DNA of 64,000 nucleotides from Ramlibacter alkalitolerans (lineage in GTDB: Bacteria > Pseudomonadota > Gammaproteobacteria > Burkholderiales > Burkholderiaceae_C), in assembly GCF_016722765.1 (NCBI RefSeq), contig NZ_JAEQND010000014.1:98171-162170 (forward strand), in the 5' to 3' direction. Positions 19,701-28,470 of the stretch are shown piece by piece. The first letter of the stretch is position 1. Each line of letters begins with the position of its first letter. Below the pieces are notes generated by a model that was given only the letters and a program-made list of their open reading frames with translations, was not told the DNA's origin and searched no databases. A program made the position numbers and the translations under genes.

Positions 19701-19764
19701 TGCTATAGATGAACTCGTGGCCCTAGGCAGCGAGGAGTCTGGCGCGGCCGGAGCCAAGGTATGA
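16744..19764 (+). CDS. dpdH: DpdH, large P-loop ATPase of the Dpd system
   Basis: This 1006-residue protein has a P-loop GEHGAGKS at about 78-85, a Walker B-like strand ALFVEDVS near 300, and a three-Cys motif CEECALKSKC near 410 that may bind metal. The C-terminal third is largely alpha-helical. It matches DpdH, the large ATPase of Dpd loci, in size and position. The mechanism is unknown to me; by analogy with other multi-ATPase restriction systems it may couple nucleotide hydrolysis to assembly on DNA. The start overlaps dpdG by 4 bases and the stop overlaps dpdI by 4 bases. Confidence 0.8.
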   Translation: MRLDRQPAKPGDICWDSAYATRMLSPISQVGVDATDWFLATHSPITCEDSAGPVEQQDLFEELFAASKPETLVIVKGEHGAGKSQLINWLKLRFDDALAHGEHPGVGKRRLRSVLIRRRSGSLKDALEQLVEQLPEYERYLAKIQAAIAGVSGEAAKRRLYTEMQHCLLATRDATHKKLKALDEVFNANATVAWLCRKGGAIDRNIRRLTEESDVAAREALPPFTDEDFDFPANARFGFDDDLADRLSDDEALRRDAATRATEHLRQAIAGLTGLRGHTLNEIFRQIREEMQRQGEALALFVEDVSTLSVLDEELINALQPLNDPALCPLLSVLGMTVPAFNRLPDNLRGRTDRVLEILPQASLTTSEAGGDATDRFVARYLNGLRVGPQQVHVLGDDVRHYGDQRHSACEECALKSKCFEAFGAVRFGEAEVGLYPLSPGAARRLLSGLTDTKLLTPRTLLQFVVLRLLGGMAKESRSVNLGMSIEPRSPRDLLVEQDRMLIGWTADQKGRIPFLLYYWTGSETLAGGATSLSPMLPWFGHPPFSQGTAPRPSPVRPQAPEPKPRVPLVPEVSSKYTEAINRLQAWFRLERPLEGDSDFRKMLAAVITQSLPLDDVREPSDRIRRASGSIDASNIEIEGMIRKPSVASKARFSFSRSEEIFQLLTDLSAFEHLGRKSWRFPGGEDARRRYGTWLANNADKLIRSFDFSSSKPADAIRVGIRFLHLAYRFSNRKDLPPDKAGAVEAIVSFKPTPALTLTASTQELAASLPQRVQEIRDFIVEEQAVRQGTGGINFIDPRPFIEHLSAPPEDLSLGEIDAAKTVTDYPAIGRLIASKWAKLDEVLGEEQRALYRLTYSLEPLLRAWGLSTGSIPDALREYLEGARAVIKACEAAGQSLGDSGLQNQIRDLAPAVVSRYVLAIEDAIKVLEAEPVSVLNLDIASVKDTVDFVSRADNAIQRLQQTLAERLSEVLTEEEVEMDRNNALSAIDELVALGSEESGAAGAKV

Positions 19765-20465
19765 CGCCCCTTTCACAAGCGAACCATCTTCGCCAACTGG
19801 AGGCCAAGATCAAGGGCCTACCAATTCAGGACGCCTTATTGCGTCGGCGCCAGACCTACCTCAAATCGCAGGAAGAGGCGCAACGACATCGGGCCGGGCT
19901 CCAAGTTGTACTCGAACAGGTCGAGGCATTGCGCACCATTCAGGGTAGGCCGGATCTGCTGGCCGAGGCGCAGCATAAGCGCTTTGGCGCGGTACGAGCC
20001 AGGGCTCGCGAAATTAGCGCCCTACTCAACGAGCCAGCGCCAGACAACCGTAAATTCAGCGAAAAGCTCGAGCAGATCAAGCGTGCGGGCACGTTGCTTT
20101 CTGACGAGGCTAAGGAGATCTGGAGGCAGTTGGGCGAGGACCACCGCAATCGTGCGAGTATCTTCCGGCCCTTGGCGCACCGCTTGAGTCCGAACCTGGG
20201 CCAGCGTATGCAGGAACTAGACCGCTTGTTGGCCCAGGGAAACGCTCCGCCAACCGATAGCAACGTGGTGCAAGCTATTGTCGAAGCACGTAGAGGCCTC
20301 GACGCGGAGATTGCGGCGCTTCGAATGGACGGACCTATCGAGACCTTCCTGCAGGAAGCGCAAGCGGGTAGAGGCGATCCCAAGGCCTTGCTTGATCCGC
20401 AAGTGCGCGAGTACCTCGATGCTCACCCGCAATTGTGGAAATCTCTACGAGTAATGCTGGCGTGA
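19761..20465 (+). CDS. dpdI: DpdI, coiled-coil Dpd system protein
   Basis: This 234-residue protein is almost entirely helical and charged, with heptad-like stretches (LEAKIKGL, YLKSQEEAQRHRAGLQVVLEQ). It has no membrane segment, metal motif or catalytic signature. It is assigned as DpdI from position between DpdH and DpdJ and from length. It probably acts as an adaptor or structural subunit. It overlaps dpdH by 4 bases and is followed after one base by dpdJ. Confidence 0.75.
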   Translation: MTPLSQANHLRQLEAKIKGLPIQDALLRRRQTYLKSQEEAQRHRAGLQVVLEQVEALRTIQGRPDLLAEAQHKRFGAVRARAREISALLNEPAPDNRKFSEKLEQIKRAGTLLSDEAKEIWRQLGEDHRNRASIFRPLAHRLSPNLGQRMQELDRLLAQGNAPPTDSNVVQAIVEARRGLDAEIAALRMDGPIETFLQEAQAGRGDPKALLDPQVREYLDAHPQLWKSLRVMLA

Positions 20466-20466
20466 C

Positions 20467-23400
20467 ATGGGACGTGACGAACTAATTGGTGAATTGCTGA
20501 CACGCCTGGAGCAGGCCGAAGTCCGCCTAATGGAATGGGGCTTCATCGACGTCTCGCACACCAGCGATGAATTGGTGAGCCTATTCGTCAGCCACCCCAC
20601 CCTGGGTGGTGAGTTCCGCGAACTGGCCGGGCCGGTAGGCGAGGCATTATGGGTCGACGACTTGGTGTCGGCCGGGTTGCTCTACCGCATCTCCTTTGGA
20701 CCGCCAGCGACGTATCGCTCGCGATTCGCAGAGTCTGCCCGCCTGTTGCTCAAACTGCGCCAGCGCTTCCGCGAGGATGACTGGGCGACGGCGCCGGAAC
20801 TCGTTTCCGACGCGCGTTTTCATCTTGGGCCACGGCGATTCCCGGTCCGTAACATCGACTCCGCCGCCGCGTGGCTGTCGCTGTCGAACTTCTCGTGGCA
20901 TCAAGATCTACAGCGTAAGGTTCTGGAGGCCCTGTGCGGCGGACCTGACGATAGCATCCGTCTCGCGGGATTCCAGCTTCGAGCAAGCCAACGCATCCTG
21001 GGCCATTACCGGGCCAAAGAGAGCTCAACCGCAACGGTCATCACGGCCGGCACTGGTGGTGGCAAGACTAAGGCTTTCTACATTCCGGCGCTGATGGGCA
21101 TTGCGGCGGAGATAGCAGACGACGCGAAAGCCGCGACGCGGGTGCTGTCGATTTATCCCCGCAACGTGCTGTTGGCCGATCAGTTCGGCGAGGCAACGCA
21201 ACTGGCCATGGTGGTCAATTCGGCGCTCAAGGGCAAGCTGGCACGCCAGATTCGCGTGGGGGCACTCATCGGCGATGTGCCCCTCACTTCGGATTTCGAG
21301 GGCGACCACCGCAACCGCTACCAGATGCGCGCGTGGCCGCGGCCCCGGGGTATCCTCGGCCATCGAGTGCCGCACCTGCGAGACCCTTCAACGGGCAAGC
21401 CGCTGGTTTGGCTCGATAAGGATCGAAAGGCTCGCCGGACGGTGCTGTGCCTTGAAGACGACATCACCGAGGTGGTGGTGCCTGACGGTGTCGTGATCCT
21501 GACGCGAACTGATTTGCTCACCAGTCCGCCGGACATTCTGTTGACGTCTATCGAGATGATCAATAAGGAGTTGTCTTCCGAGCTCGGGAGGGAGGTGCTT
21601 GGCTTTGCCTCTGGCACGTCCCACCTCAAGATGATCCTGTTGGACGAGATCCACACCTACGAAGGACTTACTGGCGCCCAAGTGCCTTGGATCCTACGGC
21701 GACTGGCCTACTGGACGCGAGGACAGCGGCATGCAAATTCGATCCACGTCGTAGGCCTGTCCGCAACCTTGCAGGATGCGCCCAACCACCTCGCCACTCT
21801 GTCTGGGATCCCGGAAGCCTCGATTGTCGAGATCGCGCCGGACGCCTCTGCCGGCGAACTGACCACGGAAGGCCAGGAGTACAACCTCGTGCTGAAGTCT
21901 CATCCGGGAGGCGGCGCCGGGGTACTTGCCACATCTATCCAGACGGTGATGTTGGGGGCCCGCTTACTAACTTCTCGCACACGTAGCCGACGTGGCAACG
22001 TCATAACTGCGAACCACTTCTTCGGGCAGAAGGTCTTTGCCTTCACTGACAACCTTGACGTCGTAAACCGGTGGCTTCCTGACTTCTGCGACGCTGAACA
22101 GACCAAGCGCCTCGCTCGTCTGCGCGCACATCACTCCGACGACGATGCCCAATGGCTTGCCGGGCAGGCCTGGCGATTGTGCGAGCAACTCCACCACGAC
22201 CTTACGGTCGCTATGCACGTCGGGCGCACAAGTAGCCAAGATCCTGGCGTCGATGCGCGCGCGGACATCGTACTAGCCACCAGTGCTCTTGAGGTGGGCT
22301 TCGACGACGACGCCGTGGGAATGGTCGTCCAGCACAAGGCGCCTCGCAGCGCGGCGTCCTTCATACAGAGAAAGGGTCGTGCCGGACGCCGTAAGGGCAT
22401 GCGTCCCTGGACCGTGGTAGTTCTGTCCGAGCATGGGCGCGACCGCTGGGCCTTTCGAGATAGCGAGCGGCTGTTCTCTCCGAGCCTTGACCGGCTATCG
22501 TTGCCCGTCTTCAATCCGTTCGTGCTGCGCATCCAGGCTACCTGGTTCTTGGTGGATTGGATTGCTCGGCGGGTCGGCCGGGGTGTACCGAGTCTTTACC
22601 TGTCACGGCGCGACTACTTCGATGCCAAGGCGACGCAGGTCGTTCGCGAACTCGTCGACAAGCCGGAAGTGCGTGCTCAACTAACCCGTGACATGGGCGC
22701 GTGGATCCGCTTCGCTCAAGGCGGCGTGCGGGTGGCCGATGCCGACGCACTCGCAAATGATCTTTTGTGGAAGCCGCCCCGCGCAGTGCTCAGGCATGTC
22801 GTGCCGGTCTTGTGGAACTACCTGGAGGGCGACGCAGCCTCGCCACCAAATGCGACGAAGCGGTTGCTTCCGCAGTTTCTCCCGGAGCGGACCTGGGACG
22901 TGCTTGACACTCAGGACGTGGAACTGGCAATGCCGAACGGAGAAGACCAGTCGATGGACGTACGCCGGGCCTTGCGCGAATGCGTCCCAGGACGGGTCTC
23001 GCGCCGCTTCGCGGTCGATCGACATGAAGCTTCGAAGTGGCTGGCCTGGTCGGCCCACCTACTGGACGACTCGGTGCCGGAGGCGGTTTCGGCCGATGCA
23101 CTGCTCGACGAATTCGTGCGCAACGACGATCTGGCCGATGTGCGGATTTTTCAGCCGACGCGACTGGTGGTGGCAGACGTGCCGTCGGGTGTCAAAAAGA
23201 GCAGCAATGCCGAGTGGTCGTGGACATGCAGGGTCCAACCCGAAGGAGAATCGGGCTATCTGACTCTGCACACTGGTCCGGTAGCGCGCGCGGTCTTCGA
23301 CAGCGGGTCCTCGTGGCTGCATCGTGAGCGCTCCTGGTTACGGGTGTACCGCTACAGCTCCCGCGTGCGCTATGAATTGCTGCCGGAACGCGGCGAGACC

Positions 23401-24954
23401 AAACGGGGGGTGGTCAGCATAGACCATGAGGCGGGAAGCAAATCCGAGCGCCAAGCGGCCGTGGGCTTCGCGCGATCTGTCGACGGGGTGGAACTGCGCG
23501 TGCGCGAGGACGTGTTGAAGCGCCCACCAGCGCTTTCGGCCGATGTCGTCGCCGCGCTTCGGCCGGTGTACTTGCGCTACCGGGCCACGCATTCGGAGGT
23601 GCTTCGCGACACGACCTCGGTGTTCGGTACCGGTCTGCTGGTGACCAGCGCCCTAGGTATGATTGTGGCGACCGCGCTGCGGCAGAACGTCACCCTTGCG
23701 GACGCCTGGGGCCTCATCGCCAACAAGCCGGCAGCCGCCAGGAAAGTGCTCGGATCTGTACTGGCGGGAAATGTCGGTGACGACTCGGACGGGCCAGGTA
23801 GTGCGGGTCGGGGTATACAGGAGGTGATCGGGCTTTGGGGCGATCCCAGAGTGGCCGGCGAAATGGACAAACTCGTGACCTGTCTGTGGGCGCCGCCGGA
23901 CGAGGATTGGGATCGATGGTTGCGTGCCGTGCTGCTCGAGACGATCCGCTCGGCGATCGAGACTACGGTGCAGTCGGTTTTGCCGGAGGTACCTGAGAAT
24001 GACTTCTCGGTCGACGTCATTGATCAGTCCGGGACTGCCTCCATCTGGATCCTAGAGGCGGAGGCTGGCGGAATAGGCGTCATCGATCGCCTGTTGGCCG
24101 AGACTGCAACTGATCCCGCATTGTTTGATACGGCGCTGGAGTCCAGCATGACGGCATGCAGTGCGGAGCGCATCACTGAAAATGTGTCGAAGGCGGTCGG
24201 AGCTTCGCTCCGGCGATACTCCGCCTTGAGCATGGCCTTTCTGGAGGTGCGTGAAGCGAAGTCCTATGCCGAACTCGACGCGGCGCGAGCCGACTTGGTG
24301 ACGGCCCTCGTTGCCGCAGGTAGCGATGCGGACAAGGAGGCCGTGACGGCGATCGCCGGCAAGGCCTTGATGCCTGGCTCAGATTCGGTCACCGATCGTT
24401 GGATTCGACGGCTGACGGCAGGCCGGCGCGCGGCTATTGAGCGTCTTGGCATCGTTATCGATCCTCGGCTTTGGGCGTACTGGACGACGACCTCGCGCAA
24501 GCGTCGCGAGTTGATGGCGCGCACGCTGGCGACGCAGCATGGCCAAGCACCGTCGGACGCGCAGATCACCTCTTCGGTGGTTCGGCTCACCCTCGATCCC
24601 TGTCGGGACACTTGTCCGCAGTGCCTCGGCACCGCGCAGGAAATGCAGGGGCTATTGCCGTCTCGACGCTTGGCGCGTCAGTGGCTGAACCTGACCCAGG
24701 TCGACCAGGTGATTGAAGTGGAAAGCAACACGGCGTGGATGCAAGAACTCGATCGCGCTCTGGCCAAAGTCAGCCGGCTGCGTTTGCGCTTCGGCGAGAC
24801 TGCGCGCGGCGAGGTCGGGGCAGTCTTGGCGGAGCGGTTGGCTCACCGCTACGACAGGGGCTATGTATTGAGCGGATTTCGTGTTGCAGCTGTGACTCGA
24901 CATGGCCGCGGATGGGAGATCCTGCTGCGCGTCGATGACATGGAGGTGCACTGA
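20467..24954 (+). CDS. dpdJ: DpdJ, DEAD/DEAH helicase of the Dpd system
   Basis: At 1495 residues this is the largest protein of the window. It is a superfamily 2 helicase with GTGGGKT (about 195), LLDEIHTYEG (about 390), VGLSATL (motif III), ATSALEVGFDDD and QRKGRAGRR (about 635). The arrangement resembles DrmA/DUF1998-type helicases. A C-terminal Cys cluster (CRDTCPQC, about 1378) could bind metal. It matches DpdJ by size and synteny. It likely drives DNA translocation during restriction of unmodified DNA, working with the PLD protein encoded immediately downstream. Confidence 0.85.
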   Translation: MGRDELIGELLTRLEQAEVRLMEWGFIDVSHTSDELVSLFVSHPTLGGEFRELAGPVGEALWVDDLVSAGLLYRISFGPPATYRSRFAESARLLLKLRQRFREDDWATAPELVSDARFHLGPRRFPVRNIDSAAAWLSLSNFSWHQDLQRKVLEALCGGPDDSIRLAGFQLRASQRILGHYRAKESSTATVITAGTGGGKTKAFYIPALMGIAAEIADDAKAATRVLSIYPRNVLLADQFGEATQLAMVVNSALKGKLARQIRVGALIGDVPLTSDFEGDHRNRYQMRAWPRPRGILGHRVPHLRDPSTGKPLVWLDKDRKARRTVLCLEDDITEVVVPDGVVILTRTDLLTSPPDILLTSIEMINKELSSELGREVLGFASGTSHLKMILLDEIHTYEGLTGAQVPWILRRLAYWTRGQRHANSIHVVGLSATLQDAPNHLATLSGIPEASIVEIAPDASAGELTTEGQEYNLVLKSHPGGGAGVLATSIQTVMLGARLLTSRTRSRRGNVITANHFFGQKVFAFTDNLDVVNRWLPDFCDAEQTKRLARLRAHHSDDDAQWLAGQAWRLCEQLHHDLTVAMHVGRTSSQDPGVDARADIVLATSALEVGFDDDAVGMVVQHKAPRSAASFIQRKGRAGRRKGMRPWTVVVLSEHGRDRWAFRDSERLFSPSLDRLSLPVFNPFVLRIQATWFLVDWIARRVGRGVPSLYLSRRDYFDAKATQVVRELVDKPEVRAQLTRDMGAWIRFAQGGVRVADADALANDLLWKPPRAVLRHVVPVLWNYLEGDAASPPNATKRLLPQFLPERTWDVLDTQDVELAMPNGEDQSMDVRRALRECVPGRVSRRFAVDRHEASKWLAWSAHLLDDSVPEAVSADALLDEFVRNDDLADVRIFQPTRLVVADVPSGVKKSSNAEWSWTCRVQPEGESGYLTLHTGPVARAVFDSGSSWLHRERSWLRVYRYSSRVRYELLPERGETKRGVVSIDHEAGSKSERQAAVGFARSVDGVELRVREDVLKRPPALSADVVAALRPVYLRYRATHSEVLRDTTSVFGTGLLVTSALGMIVATALRQNVTLADAWGLIANKPAAARKVLGSVLAGNVGDDSDGPGSAGRGIQEVIGLWGDPRVAGEMDKLVTCLWAPPDEDWDRWLRAVLLETIRSAIETTVQSVLPEVPENDFSVDVIDQSGTASIWILEAEAGGIGVIDRLLAETATDPALFDTALESSMTACSAERITENVSKAVGASLRRYSALSMAFLEVREAKSYAELDAARADLVTALVAAGSDADKEAVTAIAGKALMPGSDSVTDRWIRRLTAGRRAAIERLGIVIDPRLWAYWTTTSRKRRELMARTLATQHGQAPSDAQITSSVVRLTLDPCRDTCPQCLGTAQEMQGLLPSRRLARQWLNLTQVDQVIEVESNTAWMQELDRALAKVSRLRLRFGETARGEVGAVLAERLAHRYDRGYVLSGFRVAAVTRHGRGWEILLRVDDMEVH

Positions 24955-24955
24955 A

Positions 24956-25501
24956 GTGCCGACCTTAGATGTGTGGTCAAACGCGGCCAGTTCTCAACTG
25001 CGCGACTTGGTTAGTTCCGCGCTCGCCTGCGTTCTGATGCGAACTGACTGGCCGTCAGACCAGGCTAGAGCTGTCTACGTGTGCAGTCCCTGGATCTCTG
25101 ACTTCCCTGTATTTGACAACCGCTACGGTCAGTTCGATGCGCTCGTTACGCAATCTCGCGGATCAAGTCGTCTCCGACTGGGCGATGTGCTGATTGCGCT
25201 CGCGTCGGTGACCACGGTCCGCATCGTGTCCAAACAGACGGAGGCTACCCGACAGTTCTTGGCTGGACGCGATTTTGCGGGAAGCAACGTACATGTCCGG
25301 ATCGCCGGAGACGAGTTGCACGAAAAGGGATTGCTGACGCCAGACTTTTACCTTGAAGGCTCGATGAATTTGACGTATTCCGGTGTGCACCTCAACCAAG
25401 AAAAGGTGAGCTACCACGCCGGCAGCGATCGATCAGTCATTGAGCGGATTGCGGCGGCTTACGCCGAACTCGATCGCCGCTGGCGGCAACTCACGCCATG
25501 A
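24956..25501 (+). CDS. dpdK: DpdK, phospholipase D-like nuclease of the Dpd system
   Basis: This 181-residue protein has a single PLD-type active site: His and Lys in LHEKGLL (about 122-124), followed by LEGSMNLTYSG, the GSxN part of the HKD motif. The spacing from HxK to Asp is one residue longer than the textbook form. Single-motif PLD nucleases act as dimers. It matches DpdK, the presumed DNA-cleaving component. GTG 24956 follows the dpdJ stop by one base. Translation is probably coupled, since no independent ribosome site is needed. The 3' end overlaps dpdD by 4 bases. Confidence 0.85.
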   Translation: MPTLDVWSNAASSQLRDLVSSALACVLMRTDWPSDQARAVYVCSPWISDFPVFDNRYGQFDALVTQSRGSSRLRLGDVLIALASVTTVRIVSKQTEATRQFLAGRDFAGSNVHVRIAGDELHEKGLLTPDFYLEGSMNLTYSGVHLNQEKVSYHAGSDRSVIERIAAAYAELDRRWRQLTP

Positions 25502-27567
25502 CGTCTGAGACTGAACGACTGATAGACGTTTTGCGGCCGCGGTGGCCGCAGCATTGGCATGACGATCCCTCGGCACGCAAGGCCTTGGACCGCCTAGTCG
25601 AGGATGCGCACCATGGTCGGCCGACATCGCTGCCAGTGGTTCAACCGGTGACGCAGAGGATTGCATGGCTGAGCATGGCCGCCTCATTGCGCGAACTACG
25701 CGAGTACATTGACGATACCAAGGTTTGGCTTGAGAAGGTCGATGCGGAGACGATTGAAGATCGTGTGACCTTGCCATCTGACGCGCCCGGACCGCTCACG
25801 CCCTCTCTACAGGTTTTGGCGCCTCAAGGCTACATGCGGTGGGAAACGTCGTTGGATAGTGGAATCTACACGCTGGTTCGCTTAGGTCGAATGCACGAAT
25901 TCCTCGCGTCGCGCCCCGACCTGTCGCGAGACAGTGCGCCTTCTGTGGCTGCTCTCAGGTTGGAATTCATCTCCGCCCTACGGGTGGGCGATTGGTCTCA
26001 AGCAGATGCGTGTATCGATGAGATAGACCGCTGGAACCTGGATCATGCGCCTGGTACTCTGCAGATGCGCATCCGCCTGTTCGAGGCCCGCGGCGCTACC
26101 GAAGAGTTATTCAGGTTTGTTTGCTCGAACGAGGCTTGGAATTTCGCCACCCCGCGGCGCATCGCTGCGGCCATAGTCTGTGCAGTGGATGTGTGCGCGA
26201 TCCAACCCGTCGAATTTCAAGATGGGCTTCCAGCGGCGTATGAACTGTTTCATCGAGTCTGGTATCCCAAGCTAGTTCAATGCATATATGACGCTCGGGG
26301 CGAGCCGAATGCAACCCGCATGCTCGCGTTTGCGGCGGCAATTGATGGAGATCACCGGTCCCTGGCGCCGCTTCTGACGCACCTTCCTACCGGTGTTGCT
26401 GAATTCCTGCAGGATGTTTTGCCACCACAACAGGTTGTTGAAACTTCTCCTGCACCGGTCACCATTCCCGAGGCGCCTCACCCGGCTTCAGGCAAGAACT
26501 CTGAACCGGCTGTGCTGACTCCGGCGCCAGCCGTCTCGTCGCCCGCTGACGCCGGGGCGTACTGGGCAGCTTTGCTTGCAGCAGTGAAGGAATGCCGTGC
26601 AATACAGGCACGCACCCTGATAGCGTCGCTGGACTCAGACTTGTTCGATGATCCTAATTTCCTCAGCGCGGCGCCGGATGCCCTGCTGGAGTTGCTCTCC
26701 GACCCAGACGTCGAACAGCTAGCCGGGCCCCGAGCGCTGCGCTATGAAGTAGTGGCAGCTCTCGTAGACGCGTTCGTCATGGCTGAGGGCTTTCCCCGGT
26801 TGGAGCACCTTGAGATCTACCTCTCGCTGCTCGATGGGCTTGTTGCGTTGAAGGCTTCGGTGACAAGCGATGCGGACTCCCAACTTGTACTTGGCCTGGT
26901 GGGGGCAACATCGAACTTGTCTGCCGATGCGTGCCCTCGGTGTGAACAGATTGTTCGTTTGTGGTGGCGGACAAGACCAGTCATTCAGAGGCTTGACTGG
27001 CTTGGGGCGGCACTAGATAGCTTGGGACCGCTACATGCGGATCCACATCAACTTCTCGATCTCTATACCGATGGCTTGACACTGGCCGCACGCAAGGGAC
27101 TTGCTTTCGCGCCGACGAAGGCCGCGGTGTGGTGGAACATCGGCAGGATGTTGGAACTGCCCGCGGCTGACATCGAGCAGTTGTTGAACCCTCTGGCGCC
27201 TGAGGGTTCGGGGCCGGTGCGCGATCCGCTCGCCGATGCTGGATTGCGTCAGATCGCCGTTGTTTCCTTGCGTGAAGCCAGCGCCTACGATGCTGCGCAA
27301 CAGTTGGAGGCTCGCACAGGCGCGAAGGTGTCCGTCGTGTCTTCGCTAACCGCAGGTTCTGAGACCCGGAACGCCTTAACTGCAGACCTGATCTTGTACG
27401 TTTGGGCGGCCACCACGCATGCTACTTATCGGGCGTTCGACGACCATCGTCACAAGATCGAGTACGTTCAAGGGACTGGCTCGTCGAGCATAATCATGGC
27501 AGCGGAGCGATGGGCTGCGCGAGTCTCAGATCAAGATCAAGTCCGTGGTGCTCTTCGAATCAGCTAA
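25498..27567 (+). CDS. dpdD: DpdD, Dpd system protein
   Basis: This 689-residue protein lacks a recognisable catalytic motif. It appears helical, with a Pro/Ala-rich linker near 320-345 separating two halves. A single pair of Cys (ACPRCEQ) near 480 is the only candidate metal site. Assignment to DpdD rests on size and on being the last gene of a dpdE-F-G-H-I-J-K block. Its role is unknown. It ends the plus-strand operon, facing the convergent que/dpd operon across 269 bases. Confidence 0.72.
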   Translation: MTSETERLIDVLRPRWPQHWHDDPSARKALDRLVEDAHHGRPTSLPVVQPVTQRIAWLSMAASLRELREYIDDTKVWLEKVDAETIEDRVTLPSDAPGPLTPSLQVLAPQGYMRWETSLDSGIYTLVRLGRMHEFLASRPDLSRDSAPSVAALRLEFISALRVGDWSQADACIDEIDRWNLDHAPGTLQMRIRLFEARGATEELFRFVCSNEAWNFATPRRIAAAIVCAVDVCAIQPVEFQDGLPAAYELFHRVWYPKLVQCIYDARGEPNATRMLAFAAAIDGDHRSLAPLLTHLPTGVAEFLQDVLPPQQVVETSPAPVTIPEAPHPASGKNSEPAVLTPAPAVSSPADAGAYWAALLAAVKECRAIQARTLIASLDSDLFDDPNFLSAAPDALLELLSDPDVEQLAGPRALRYEVVAALVDAFVMAEGFPRLEHLEIYLSLLDGLVALKASVTSDADSQLVLGLVGATSNLSADACPRCEQIVRLWWRTRPVIQRLDWLGAALDSLGPLHADPHQLLDLYTDGLTLAARKGLAFAPTKAAVWWNIGRMLELPAADIEQLLNPLAPEGSGPVRDPLADAGLRQIAVVSLREASAYDAAQQLEARTGAKVSVVSSLTAGSETRNALTADLILYVWAATTHATYRAFDDHRHKIEYVQGTGSSSIIMAAERWAARVSDQDQVRGALRIS

Positions 27568-27618
27568 AGGGCAAGTCTGCGCACGTGGTAGCTCGACACA
27601 AGTCGTGTTCGCGGTGTA

Positions 27619-27648
27619 GAAGGTCAGAAGGTCAGAAGGTCAGAAGGT
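27619..27648. repeat. 8-bp tandem repeat between convergent operons
   Basis: The unit GAAGGTCA occurs 3.75 times in perfect tandem in the 269-base gap between dpdD and queE. No strong U-tailed hairpin is visible in this gap. The repeat could vary by slippage, but it lies outside coding sequence. Confidence 0.8.
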
Positions 27649-27836
27649 TACGATGGAGTCCGCGACGACCAACATTGGCTCGGTGTGGCCGCGACGCGTA
27701 GCTACCTTCGTGTTCCGTGGTGACGTGAAGCGTGTGCGGCGCTTCAAACAAGAGTGCTGGGATAGTTCCCACGCTTTCGCTTGAGGTGAGCGAGGTGACG
27801 CAAAGCGGCAACTTGCCGCAGGCGAGGTCGCGTCCA

Positions 27837-28466
27837 TCAGCGGATCTCCAATACCTTATGCGTTTGGACCGAAAGACGCCAGCGCGGATGCGCTTGACAG
27901 TGCTTAATCGCTCCGCGCGTGTTTTCAGCCACGGACGGTCCATCCATGGGCTGCAGCAAGAAGTGGTCAAACCCTGTTAACTCGATCTCGCCAGGCATCA
28001 GACCTGGTTGTGGGTAGACCAGTTTCAACTCTGATCCGGTGCGCTGCACCCATGCAGCGCCGGCTTTGGGGCTGACGCAGATCCAGTCGATGCCCGCGGG
28101 AACGGGCAGTGTGCCATTCGTTTCGACAGCGATTTCGAAGCCTACCGCGTGCAGCGCGTCCAGCAGCGGCGTGTCTACCTGCAACAGCGGCTCGCCCCCG
28201 GTGAGCACCACGTACCGGTGGCCCTCGCCAGCGGGCCACAAGCTGGCAACTGCGCGCGCGAGGTCCACGGCCGTTCGGAACTTGCCGCCCAAGGTGCCGT
28301 CGGTGCCTACGAAGTCGGTGTCACAGAAGCGGCAGACCGCCTGCTGCCGGTCCTGCTCGCGCCCGGTCCAGAGGTTGCAACCGGCGAACCTGCAAAACAC
28401 CGCGGACCGCCCTGCGCGCAGGCCCTCACCCTGCAACGTGTAGAAGATTTCCTTGACCGAGTACAT
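27837..28466 (-). CDS. queE: QueE, 7-carboxy-7-deazaguanine synthase
   Basis: This radical SAM enzyme turns 6-carboxytetrahydropterin into 7-carboxy-7-deazaguanine, the second committed step of preQ0 synthesis. The 209-residue protein begins with IFYTLQGEG, as QueE does. It has the non-standard cluster motif C-x14-C-x2-C (Cys30, Cys45, Cys48), known from Burkholderia-type QueE, instead of CxxxCxxC. TGGEPLLQ and VETNGT follow. ATG 28466 lies 4 bases after the queD stop; a longer frame upstream is only the queD shadow. Here it supplies preQ0 for DNA modification and possibly also tRNA queuosine. Confidence 0.93.
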   Translation of the reverse strand: MYSVKEIFYTLQGEGLRAGRSAVFCRFAGCNLWTGREQDRQQAVCRFCDTDFVGTDGTLGGKFRTAVDLARAVASLWPAGEGHRYVVLTGGEPLLQVDTPLLDALHAVGFEIAVETNGTLPVPAGIDWICVSPKAGAAWVQRTGSELKLVYPQPGLMPGEIELTGFDHFLLQPMDGPSVAENTRGAIKHCQAHPRWRLSVQTHKVLEIR

Positions 28467-28470
28467 GGGG

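Noticed and set aside
27619..27648. Possible CRISPR-like repeats
   Set aside because: The units are 8 bp with no spacers; it is a simple tandem repeat. No CRISPR array was seen anywhere in the window.
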